The position numbers and the translations under genes are program-made. This document shows positions 1 through 5,392 of a stretch of 5,392 bases of DNA, piece by piece (the first letter of the stretch is position 1; each line of letters opens with the position of its first letter). The stretch comes from Candidatus Aerophobota bacterium (GTDB lineage: Bacteria > Aerophobota > Aerophobia > Aerophobales > AE-B3A). The stretch lies in contig SOJT01000078.1 of assembly GCA_004376485.1 (NCBI GenBank), positions 1 to 5,392 on the forward strand, written 5' to 3'. A model generated the notes under the pieces. The model saw nothing but the letters and a program-made list of their open reading frames with translations, made no database searches and was not told the origin of the DNA.

Positions 1-527
1 TTTACAGTGTAGCCCTGTCTTATGCCACCTCCAACCGGGGGGCCTGCCATCTGGCTGGATGGTCTCACCCTTATGAGATGAGCCTCTCTCAGCCTGATAT
101 AGGGATAGGGGAGCCGCACGAGCGCCATCAACTGGAAGGTAAAGCTGAATTTACCGCCAAACTCCAGAACCTGATGTGCATGTTCGATACTCTGGTTCTT
201 TGTAAATTTGCCCAGATCGGTGGGGGCCTTAAAGTTCACCATATGGTTGATTGGCTCAATTTGGTTACCGGTCGAAACATGGGAGTGGAAGATTTTATGA
301 AAACGGGAGAAAGAATTTTCAATCTCAAAAGACTCTACAATACCCGCTGCGGCATTACCCGCAAGGACGACTCTCTTCCGCCTCGTATCCTTACTGTCAA
401 AAGAAGGGGAGGGAAACTCCCCCCCCTGGGTGAGCTGCTCAGTGATTATTACGAGTATCGAGGCTGGAGCGAAGATGGCATACCCCTCCCCGCCAAATTG
501 ACGGAGTTAGGTTTGCAAGGGAGATGA
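1..527 (+). CDS. aor: Aldehyde:ferredoxin oxidoreductase, C-terminal part (5' end outside window)
   Basis: The frame is open from the window edge (first full codon at 3) to the TGA at 525-527, giving 174 codons with no start needed. It matches the C-terminal domain of the AOR family, tungsten- or molybdenum-bispyranopterin enzymes that oxidise aldehydes to acids and reduce ferredoxin in the cytoplasm of anaerobes. Visible hallmarks are ATSNRGACHL at codons 9-18, the DxxxLC pterin/cluster motif (DTLVLC, codons 62-67) whose Cys (base 201) should be the fourth ligand of the 4Fe-4S cluster, and the late motifs TRKDDSLPPR and YYEYRGW. About 107 residues follow that Cys, close to the roughly 111 in Pyrococcus furiosus AOR, so the 3' end is intact. 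The first three cluster cysteines lie outside the window. AOR, FOR, GAPOR and WOR-type subfamilies cannot be told apart here, so the aldehyde is unknown. It ends 3 bases before sucC, which suggests co-transcription. Confidence 0.93.
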   Translation, partial: YSVALSYATSNRGACHLAGWSHPYEMSLSQPDIGIGEPHERHQLEGKAEFTAKLQNLMCMFDTLVLCKFAQIGGGLKVHHMVDWLNLVTGRNMGVEDFMKTGERIFNLKRLYNTRCGITRKDDSLPPRILTVKRRGGKLPPLGELLSDYYEYRGWSEDGIPLPAKLTELGLQGR

Positions 528-530
528 GAG

Positions 531-1676
531 ATGAGAATTCATGAATATGAGGCCAAAAAGTTATTCAGGGAGTTTAAGATTCCCATTCCCAGAGGAGGCC
601 TCGCTACTTCACCTGGCGAAGCCCACAGGGTGGCTGAGGAGATAGGACTTCCGGTTACTATAAAAGCCCAGGTTCTGGTGGGAGGGAGGGGGAAGGCTGG
701 AGGAATAAAGTTTGCCGAGGATCTCGGGGAAGTTAGGGAGCTGAGCTGTGAGCTTCTGGACATGGACATAAAGGGGTACAAGGTTGAGAGCATCCTGGTA
801 GAGGAAAAATTGGAGATAGAAAGAGAACTTTATCTCGGTGTAACCATAGATGGATCCCGGGGCTGTCCCATAGTAATGGTCTCTTCAGAAGGCGGAGTGG
901 AGATCGAGGAAACCGCCCGGAACTGTCCTGAGAAAATCTTCTCCAGAGAGGTTAAACCATCCCAGGGTCTAAGGGCCTATCAGGCGCGTAAACTGGCTAA
1001 GAAACTAGGGTTTAAGGGAAAGCCTATGCTCCAGCTTGCTGGGGTTATAAGTAGCCTCTACCAAGTATTCAAAAGCTACGATGCTCTTATGGCTGAGATA
1101 AATCCACTGGTTATGACCAGAAGAGAAGACCTGATTGCCGCTGATGGAGTTTTGGAGATAGATGACTCTGCCCTATTCCGCCATCCTGAGTTGGGGATTG
1201 AGGCTCAGGACAGGATACCGGATGAGCTGGAAAGAGAAGCCAGGAAAATCGGAGTATCCTATGTCAATATGGATGGTGATATAGGTCTCATCTGCAGTGG
1301 TGCCGGTTTAGGAATGGCAACTATGGATATGATTAGAGAGAAGATGAAACCGGCCAATTTTCTGGAAACCGGGGGAGGAATGACCAGAGAACTAATGGCG
1401 GGAGCCCTAAGAGTGGTTTTAAAGAAAGGGAATCTAAAGGCTGTGTTCATAAACATTTATGGAGGGATTAATCCTATACATGAAGGAGCAAAGGGTATTG
1501 CCGATGTAGTGAGGGAGGAAAATGTCAAAATCCCCATCGTGGCCAAGGCCCTAGGCAATCTTCAGGAGGAGACCTGGGAGACTCTCCAGGGTGTGGGAAT
1601 TAAGGTAGTAAAGGAAACACAAACCGCGAGAGCTATTGAGCAGCTTTTCCGAACTCTGGAGAAGGGGTGCGGATGA
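531..1676 (+). CDS. sucC: Succinyl-CoA synthetase (ADP-forming type) beta subunit, with unusual substrate loop
   Basis: This 381-residue protein (E. coli SucC is 388) is the nucleotide-binding subunit of an acyl-CoA ligase: acyl-CoA + ADP + Pi to acid + CoA + ATP. The N-terminal ATP-grasp domain starts with the family's HEYEAKKLF and has K45, GGRGKAGG (51-58), E91 and E99 for nucleotide, and EINP N191 plus D205 for magnesium. The C-terminal CoA-ligase domain has GAGLGMATMD (257-266) and ANFLETGGG (275-283). From remembered E. coli numbering, the substrate-contact Asn264 is Ser256 here, and the loop beginning at G321 (GIVRCD) is GINPIH (312-317). The acid used may therefore not be succinate, although a divergent succinate clade is equally possible. 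The start at 531 is supported by AAGGGAG at 517-523 with 7 bases of spacing and by agreement with the family N-terminus. It overlaps sucD by 4 bases. Confidence 0.93.
   Translation: MRIHEYEAKKLFREFKIPIPRGGLATSPGEAHRVAEEIGLPVTIKAQVLVGGRGKAGGIKFAEDLGEVRELSCELLDMDIKGYKVESILVEEKLEIERELYLGVTIDGSRGCPIVMVSSEGGVEIEETARNCPEKIFSREVKPSQGLRAYQARKLAKKLGFKGKPMLQLAGVISSLYQVFKSYDALMAEINPLVMTRREDLIAADGVLEIDDSALFRHPELGIEAQDRIPDELEREARKIGVSYVNMDGDIGLICSGAGLGMATMDMIREKMKPANFLETGGGMTRELMAGALRVVLKKGNLKAVFINIYGGINPIHEGAKGIADVVREENVKIPIVAKALGNLQEETWETLQGVGIKVVKETQTARAIEQLFRTLEKGCG
1662..1667 (+). promoter_or_regulatory. Ribosome binding site that decides the sucD start
   Basis: AAGGGG lies inside the end of sucC, 5 bases before ATG 1673. 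The GTG at 1667 could be served by GGAG at 1658-1661, but the MSILV N-terminus of the family favours the ATG, which overlaps the sucC stop as ATGA. Such overlap suggests coupled translation of the two subunits. Confidence 0.6.
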
Positions 1677-2551
1677 GTATCTTAGTCAAAGCGGATACCA
1701 AGGTAGTAGTGCACGGGATAACTGGCAGGATTGGAAACCGCCAGACCAGGCTTATGCTCGATTATGGAACGAAGATTTCGGCTGGAGTTACTCCCGGTAG
1801 AGGAGGCGAAGAGGTTTGGGGAGTGCCGGTCTATGATTCGGTGAGCGAAGTCATCGAAGAGCACTCCATTGATGCTTCTCTCGTCTTCGTTCCTGCTCCC
1901 TTTGCCAAAGATACCTGTTTCGAGGCCATGGAGGCAGGAGTTAAACTAATTGTTTTAATCACCGAACATGTCCCCGTTCATGATGCTATGGAAATCAGAG
2001 CTATGGCAAATGCCGAGGAGGCAGTGGTTATTGGACCAACCACTCCGGGGATAATATATCCGGGGAAGATGAAGATTGGCATTATGCCTGGAAATATGTT
2101 TTGTCCAGGGAATGTAGGCTTGATTTCCCGTAGCGGAACCCTGACCTATGAAATCGCAGGGAACCTCTGTGATATGGGAATAGGCCAAAGTACAGCGGTA
2201 GGGATGGGGGCTGACCCGGTGGTGTGCACCTCTCTTACTCAGCTTCTCCATATGTTCGAAGAAGACGAGGAAACTCATCTGGTAGTCATAGTGGGGGAAG
2301 TAGGGGGAACTGAGGAAGAAAAGGCCGCCCAGTACATTAAGAGGGAAATGAAAAAACCTGTGGTAGCTTATATAGCGGGTCAGTCTGTTCCTCCTGGCAA
2401 GAGAATGGGTCATGCAGGAGCCATAGTGGAAAGAGGTATGGGGAGTGCTCAGAGTAAAGTAAGAGTCCTCAAAGAGGCAGGAGTGAAGGTGGCGGAAAGA
2501 CCCACTGAGGTAAGCGAGCTGGTAAAGAGTATCCTGAGGAGAGGGTTATGA
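1673..2551 (+). CDS. sucD: Succinyl-CoA synthetase alpha subunit (CoA-binding, phosphohistidine)
   Basis: This is the partner of sucC and carries the CoA-binding Rossmann domain and the histidine that is phosphorylated during catalysis. I start it at ATG 1673 (292 residues; E. coli has 289): the N-terminus MSILVKADTK matches the family and AAGGGG sits 5 bases upstream. A GTG at 1667 in frame would add only two residues. Numbering then runs level with E. coli: TG at 17-18 of the CoA loop, ITE at 96-98, Tyr159 in SRSGTLTYE, GEVGG near 208, and the active His247 in GHAGAI. Departures are Arg43 for the CoA-contact Lys43, GPTTPG for GPNCPG at 121-126 (so the usual Cys is Thr124), NRQT where the family often has FHT/FHS, and ITEH for ITEG. 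All catalytic residues remain, so it should be active. It overlaps korD by 4 bases (ATGA). Confidence 0.93.
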   Translation: MSILVKADTKVVVHGITGRIGNRQTRLMLDYGTKISAGVTPGRGGEEVWGVPVYDSVSEVIEEHSIDASLVFVPAPFAKDTCFEAMEAGVKLIVLITEHVPVHDAMEIRAMANAEEAVVIGPTTPGIIYPGKMKIGIMPGNMFCPGNVGLISRSGTLTYEIAGNLCDMGIGQSTAVGMGADPVVCTSLTQLLHMFEEDEETHLVVIVGEVGGTEEEKAAQYIKREMKKPVVAYIAGQSVPPGKRMGHAGAIVERGMGSAQSKVRVLKEAGVKVAERPTEVSELVKSILRRGL

Positions 2552-2760
2552 TTGAGATAGATGAAGATCTATGCAAAGGATGTGAAATTTGTGTGGCCTT
2601 TTGTGCAAAAGATGTCCTGGAGATGTCGGACAAATTCAATAAAAAAGGGGTGCATCCACCCCTTGTGGTAAGGGAGGAGGATTGCAACCTCTGCGGAAAT
2701 TGTATGCTCTACTGTCCAGACTTAGCCATTGTGGTAGCCGAGGAGGAAGAAAGTGGGTAA
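2548..2760 (+). CDS. korD: 2-oxoacid:ferredoxin oxidoreductase, delta (ferredoxin-like) subunit
   Basis: This 70-residue protein is a 2x[4Fe-4S] ferredoxin-like subunit that carries electrons from the Kor catalytic core to external ferredoxin. Two cluster motifs are complete: Cys9, 12, 15 and 19 (CKGCEICVAFC), and Cys46, 49, 52 and 56 (CNLCGNCMLYCP). The phrase CKGCEIC and the placement just before the alpha subunit are typical of KorD/VorD-type subunits. The residue after Cys19 is Ala instead of the usual Pro; the second motif keeps its Pro. The start ATG overlaps the sucD stop by 4 bases, with AGGAG at 2537-2541 spaced 6 bases. The small charged C-terminus (EEEES) overlaps the korA start. 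As an isolated protein it could be any small dicluster ferredoxin; the gene order makes the Kor role very likely. Confidence 0.93.
   Translation: MIEIDEDLCKGCEICVAFCAKDVLEMSDKFNKKGVHPPLVVREEDCNLCGNCMLYCPDLAIVVAEEEESG
2741..2746 (+). promoter_or_regulatory. Ribosome binding site for the GTG start of korA
   Basis: AGGAGG lies within the last codons of korD, 6 bases before GTG 2753. This supports the GTG start over the next in-frame ATG near 2786, which has no comparable site and would cut off the conserved GKE-type N-terminus. Confidence 0.65.
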
Positions 2761-3907
2761 AGAGATTCTAACCGGTGTCTATTTTATGCAGGGGGACATT
2801 GCCTGTGCTGAAGGGGCTCTGGCTGCCGGCTGCAAGTTCTTTGGCGGCTATCCCATAACCCCGGCCAGTGAGATTGCGGAGAGGATGGCGGAAAGACTGC
2901 CCCAGGTGGGTGGAGTCTATATCCAGATGGAGGATGAATTAGCTTCCATAGCCGCCGTGGTTGGATCTTCCTGGACCGGGGCTAAATCCATGACCGCCAC
3001 TTCCGGCCCGGGAATTAGTCTAATGCAGGAGAACATAGGATACGCTGTTGCTACGGAAACTCCCTGTGTTTTGATCAACGTTCAAAGAGGAGGCCCATCC
3101 ACGGGAATCCCCAGTATTCATCTGCAGGGGGATATCATCCAGGCTAGAAGAGGGTCCCACGGTGAGTATAAGATCATTGCCCTGGCTCCTGCATCTGCCC
3201 AGGAGATGTTCGACTTCACTATTGATGCCTTCAATCTGGCGGAAAAGTACCGGACTGCCGTGTTTGTTCTTGCTGATGCCTTTGTGGGACATACGAGGGA
3301 AGAAGTTATCATTCCAGAACCTGAAGAGATCTATCGAGTTCAGAGGAAACTGCCAGAAGCTGGATCATCTGAGGGCAAAATCAGGGGCTTTCTTGATGAA
3401 GATATAGCTCCCATGCCCATATTCGGGCACGGATTCAAGACTCACGTAACCGGTTCTTGCCACAATGACTTTGGACAGAGGAATGTCATAGATGCCGAGG
3501 CTCTTGATTACTATATTAAAAGACTGAACAATAAGATCAGCAAACGCGCCCATGAGATTATTTCTGTTTCTCAGGATATGGATGGGAAGGAGGTAGCTCT
3601 TATCTCTTACGGAAGTTGCTATCGGGCTGCCCGGGAAGCATTGAATATTCTGGAAGATGAAGGCATGCGCCAGGTAGGTAGTTTCAGGCTGATTACCGTA
3701 TGGCCCTTTCCCAGGGTGCAGATCCAGGAACTGGCAAGAAAGGTGAAGTCTATCATTGTTCTGGAGAACAATCTGGGTCAGATTACTCCTTACGTAGAAG
3801 CTGCAGCAGGGGGTCAGGCCGAGGTTATCTTTCTACCTCCCAGGGTTCTGGGAACCTTGCACGATCCTCATGCTATTGTGGATAAGGTGAAGGAGGTTAT
3901 CCCATGA
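2753..3907 (+). CDS. korA: 2-oxoglutarate:ferredoxin oxidoreductase-type alpha subunit
   Basis: This 384-residue subunit holds the substrate-side half of the thiamine-dependent active site in the cytoplasmic Kor complex, which converts a 2-oxoacid plus CoA to acyl-CoA, CO2 and reduced ferredoxin. The N-terminal pyrimidine-binding domain (about 10-190) shows AAGCKFFGGYPITP with the 2-oxoacid motif YPITP at 33-37, MEDE (59-62), TSGPG (83-87) and QRGGPSTG (111-118) followed by QGDIIQAR. The QGD...QAR..HG pattern resembles 2-oxoglutarate-type enzymes more than pyruvate ones, though branched-chain 2-oxoacids remain possible. A middle segment (about 215-265) with HVTG links to the C-terminal domain (from about 280; LENNLGQI at 337-344), which normally helps with CoA binding. 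The start is GTG, chosen for AGGAGG at 2741-2746. It overlaps korD by 8 and korB by 4 bases. No gamma domain is fused, so it is the four-subunit form. Confidence 0.93.
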   Translation: MGKEILTGVYFMQGDIACAEGALAAGCKFFGGYPITPASEIAERMAERLPQVGGVYIQMEDELASIAAVVGSSWTGAKSMTATSGPGISLMQENIGYAVATETPCVLINVQRGGPSTGIPSIHLQGDIIQARRGSHGEYKIIALAPASAQEMFDFTIDAFNLAEKYRTAVFVLADAFVGHTREEVIIPEPEEIYRVQRKLPEAGSSEGKIRGFLDEDIAPMPIFGHGFKTHVTGSCHNDFGQRNVIDAEALDYYIKRLNNKISKRAHEIISVSQDMDGKEVALISYGSCYRAAREALNILEDEGMRQVGSFRLITVWPFPRVQIQELARKVKSIIVLENNLGQITPYVEAAAGGQAEVIFLPPRVLGTLHDPHAIVDKVKEVIP

Positions 3908-4722
3908 AGTTAGTTCACCCTTTGATGAAATATGTACGGCCCGGGGCCATTTCTACCGCTACCTGCGCTGGTTGTGGTGATGGAATCATGGCTCAGGCGG
4001 TTCTTAGGGCAATAGACGAGCTGGAGCTTAATATAGATGATTTTGTTTTTGTCTCTGGCATAGGTTGTGCGGGATGGATTCCCAGTCCTTTCTTTAACGC
4101 TGATACTCTTCATACTACCCATGGTCGGCCCATCGCCTTTGCTAGCGGAGTGAAGCTGGCCCGACCCGATAGAAAGGTGGTTGTTATTAGTGGAGATGGA
4201 GACCTGGCGGCTATCGGCGGAAACCATCTCATTCACGCAGCCAGAAGAAATATTGGTATGACCGTGATTTGCGCTAACAACGGGATTTATGGTATGACAG
4301 GGGGTCAGGTGGCTCCTACCACGCCTCTGGGCCTGAAGACAACCACCACCCCTTACGGGAATGTGGAAAGAGCCTTCGATCTTTGCGCTCTGGTAGAGGC
4401 AGCGGGGGCCTCTTATGTGGCCCGGTGGACCACCTACCACGCCCGAGGGCTCACCCGATCAGTCAAGAAGGCTCTGACAAAGAGGGGATTCTCATTTATT
4501 GAAGTGCTTTCCCAATGTCCCGTTCAGTACGGCCGAAGAACAGGGGTAGGGAATGCGGTGGCCATGATGAAGGGCTATAAGGAGAATTCCCTGTCCGTTA
4601 AGAAGGCAGCATCTCTTAATGAGGAGGAGTTGAAAAACAAGATCATAGTGGGTGAACTTGTAGATAAAGATTCGCCGGAGTTGACCGAGGAAATAGAAAA
4701 GGTGAGGAGAATTCATGAGTAA
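3904..4722 (+). CDS. korB: 2-oxoglutarate:ferredoxin oxidoreductase-type beta subunit (ThDP and 4Fe-4S)
   Basis: This 272-residue subunit binds thiamine diphosphate and the first 4Fe-4S cluster of the Kor complex. All four cluster cysteines are present: C21 and C24 (CAGCGDG), C55 (SGIGCAGW) and C205 (SQCPVQYG). Their spacings (3, 31, 150) are nearly identical to those I recall for the Sulfolobus enzyme (3, 31, 151). The ThDP/Mg motif begins GDGD at 97-100 and ends at NNGIYGMTGGQ (125-135). TTTTPYGN and YVARWTTYH are typical of KorB-type sequences. CAGCGDG differs slightly from the usual CPGCGxG. The last about 40 residues are charged and helical-looking. The start ATG overlaps the korA stop by 4 bases, behind a full AGGAGG at 3891-3896 with 7 bases of spacing. 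The substrate is most likely 2-oxoglutarate but is not proved by sequence. Confidence 0.95.
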   Translation: MKLVHPLMKYVRPGAISTATCAGCGDGIMAQAVLRAIDELELNIDDFVFVSGIGCAGWIPSPFFNADTLHTTHGRPIAFASGVKLARPDRKVVVISGDGDLAAIGGNHLIHAARRNIGMTVICANNGIYGMTGGQVAPTTPLGLKTTTTPYGNVERAFDLCALVEAAGASYVARWTTYHARGLTRSVKKALTKRGFSFIEVLSQCPVQYGRRTGVGNAVAMMKGYKENSLSVKKAASLNEEELKNKIIVGELVDKDSPELTEEIEKVRRIHE

Positions 4723-5266
4723 GGCGAAAAAAACTGAGATAAGAATTGCTGGCTTTGGAGGACAGGGAGTAGTCCTGGCGGGAGTGGTTCTTGGTAGAGC
4801 AGCGGTTCTTTATGATAAGAAGAAGGCTGTTCAGACGCAGTCCTACGGTGCAGAGGCTAGAGGTGGAGGAGCTAGATCAGAGGTTATCATCTCCGAGGAT
4901 TCCATTGACTATCCTAAAGTGATGCGTCCTGATATTCTGGTGGCGATGTCCCAGCAGGCGCTGGACAAATACCTCAAAGATCTAAAACCTGGCGGCCTGC
5001 TCCTCATAGATTCTGAATTGGTAAAGAATCTGCCCCCAGAGCAAAGGTTTACTCTTTATAAGTTCCCTTTTTCCCGCATCGCCAGTGATGAATTTGGCCG
5101 TACCATCGTAGCCAATGTCATTATGCTGGGTGCACTCACTGGTCTGGCCCACCTCGTATCTTTTGAGGCCATGAAGAGTTCTATAAGAACCTCTGTGCCC
5201 AAAGGGACAGAAGAGATGAATCTGAAGGCTCTTAAGAGAGGGGTGGATCTGGCCAAGGTCTCTTGA
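4715..5266 (+). CDS. korC: 2-oxoacid:ferredoxin oxidoreductase, gamma subunit
   Basis: This 183-residue protein is the gamma subunit (POR/KOR gamma domain), which binds and positions CoA in related enzymes and completes the delta-alpha-beta-gamma set. It opens with the glycine loop GFGGQGVVLAG (13-23) and has the signature QSYGAEARGGGARSEV (42-57) and DILVAMSQQAL (73-83), all standard for the family. Its length is normal and no domain is missing. The start ATG lies 8 bases inside the end of korB, with AGGAG at 4705-4709 spaced 5 bases. It is the last gene of the tightly overlapping block; the next start is 83 bases after its stop. A role in a different 2-oxoacid oxidoreductase (for example a branched-chain type) is the main alternative and depends on the same uncertainty as korA and korB. 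Confidence 0.94.
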   Translation: MSKAKKTEIRIAGFGGQGVVLAGVVLGRAAVLYDKKKAVQTQSYGAEARGGGARSEVIISEDSIDYPKVMRPDILVAMSQQALDKYLKDLKPGGLLLIDSELVKNLPPEQRFTLYKFPFSRIASDEFGRTIVANVIMLGALTGLAHLVSFEAMKSSIRTSVPKGTEEMNLKALKRGVDLAKVS

Positions 5267-5287
5267 AGCCTCTGTTTTTATCTCCCG

Positions 5288-5323
5288 CCAGCTAAAACTT
5301 TACCAAAGAAAAGTTACTGCTGG
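5288..5323 (+). other. Imperfect inverted repeat in the korC to downstream-gene gap
   Basis: CCAGC (5288-5292) pairs with GCTGG (5319-5323), and AACTTT (5296-5301) pairs with AAAGTT (5310-5315). The two stems are separated by a 3x3 internal loop and close on an 8-base loop. No run of T follows, so it does not look like an intrinsic terminator. It could be an RNA processing or stability element, an operator, or chance. It is the only notable structure in the 83 non-coding bases. Confidence 0.35.
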
Positions 5324-5337
5324 AATGAAAATCTTAT

Positions 5338-5341
5338 AAGG
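5338..5341 (+). promoter_or_regulatory. Probable ribosome binding site of the downstream gene
   Basis: AAGG lies 8 bases before ATG 5350. It is weaker than the AGGAGG-type sites of the kor genes. A second AAGG directly abuts the ATG and is too close to act. Confidence 0.4.
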
Positions 5342-5349
5342 CACGAAGG

Positions 5350-5392
5350 ATGAGCAGGAATAACGAAAAGATTGGTGCTGTTATGGTAGTTG
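5350..5392 (+). CDS. hdrA: Start of a probable HdrA-like FAD/iron-sulfur protein (3' end outside window)
   Basis: Only 14 codons are visible, reading MSRNNEKIGAVMVV. The string KIGAVMVV, immediately before where a GGGIAG dinucleotide-binding loop would come, is very typical of the N-terminus of heterodisulfide reductase subunit A (HdrA) homologues in anaerobes, where a flavin takes part in electron transfer or bifurcation between ferredoxin, NADH and other carriers. The frame stays open to the window edge and AAGG is placed 8 bases upstream. In this context it would receive or supply ferredoxin electrons for Kor and AOR. Other Rossmann-fold FAD oxidoreductases can begin similarly, and with so few residues the call rests on pattern memory plus context. 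Confidence 0.55.
   Translation, partial: MSRNNEKIGAVMVV

Noticed and set aside
406..426. GGGGAG-GGAAA-CTCCCC hairpin with a run of eight C near the end of aor
   Set aside because: It lies in a coding stretch (residues GGKLPPL) whose AOR motifs continue in the same frame on both sides, so there is no frameshift. No T-tract follows, so it is not a terminator. The C run is only a possible sequencing weak spot.
78..527. Aldehyde oxidoreductase fragment as a separate small gene starting at ATG 78
   Set aside because: The same frame is open and AOR-like (ATSNRGACHL) upstream of 78 to the window edge, so the ATG is internal.
1955..2413. 152-codon open frame on the minus strand across sucD
   Set aside because: It is antisense to a fully conserved sucD, has low-complexity His/Ser-rich content and no family features.
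3910..4440. 176-codon open frame on the minus strand across korB
   Set aside because: Its translation has no recognisable motif and it lies wholly within korB, whose cysteine and ThDP motifs are all intact. It is a shadow frame.
5237..5279. Possible terminator: AGAGG (5237-5241) pairing with CCTCT (5269-5273), then TTTTT at 5275-5279
   Set aside because: The loop is 27 bases long, the stem only 5 bp, and AAGAGA/TCTCTT (5234-5239/5259-5264) competes for the same bases. Too weak to call.
5299..5339. Promoter-like boxes (TTTACC, TTATAA) before the HdrA-like gene
   Set aside because: Spacing between candidate -35 and -10 boxes does not fit and both are poor matches; AT-rich gaps give such hits by chance.

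Overview
The window is a compact, one-strand (+) gene cluster for anaerobic, ferredoxin-linked 2-oxoacid and aldehyde metabolism. It has no RNA genes, mobile elements, CRISPR arrays or long non-coding stretches. The use of ferredoxin-dependent enzymes (a tungsten/molybdenum-type aldehyde oxidoreductase and a four-subunit 2-oxoacid:ferredoxin oxidoreductase) points to a strict anaerobe. Strong AGGAGG-like ribosome sites, mid-range base composition by eye, and frequent AGG/AGA arginine codons fit an uncultured fermentative or syntrophic bacterium. An archaeon cannot be excluded from this window alone.

Layout. Bases 1-527 are the 3' end of an aldehyde:ferredoxin oxidoreductase gene (aor) whose start lies upstream of the window. 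After 3 bases come sucC (531-1676) and sucD (1673-2551), the beta and alpha subunits of a succinyl-CoA synthetase-type acyl-CoA ligase. These are followed by korD (2548-2760), korA (2753-3907), korB (3904-4722) and korC (4715-5266), the delta, alpha, beta and gamma subunits of a 2-oxoglutarate:ferredoxin oxidoreductase-type enzyme. From sucC to korC every junction overlaps by 4 or 8 bases, with a ribosome site inside the preceding gene. An 83-base gap follows, holding an imperfect hairpin without a U-tract. At 5350 a new reading frame starts whose first 14 residues look like the N-terminus of an HdrA-type flavoprotein; it runs off the window.

How the genes fit together. The Kor complex would decarboxylate a 2-oxoacid (2-oxoglutarate by closest resemblance) to an acyl-CoA, CO2 and reduced ferredoxin. 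SucCD would turn the acyl-CoA into the free acid while making ATP. The aldehyde oxidoreductase could oxidise aldehydes derived from the same 2-oxoacids, also reducing ferredoxin. An HdrA-like protein downstream could pass the electrons on. The module could also run in reverse (acid to acyl-CoA to 2-oxoacid, as in the reductive TCA cycle); the sequence does not settle direction.

The most interesting point is that SucC and SucD keep all catalytic and nucleotide/metal residues but differ from the E. coli enzyme at substrate- and CoA-contact positions: beta Asn264 is Ser, the beta G-I-V-R-C-D loop is G-I-N-P-I-H, alpha Lys43 is Arg, and alpha GPNC is GPTT. They may be a divergent succinyl-CoA synthetase clade or a ligase for another acid. 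I saw no wholly new system.
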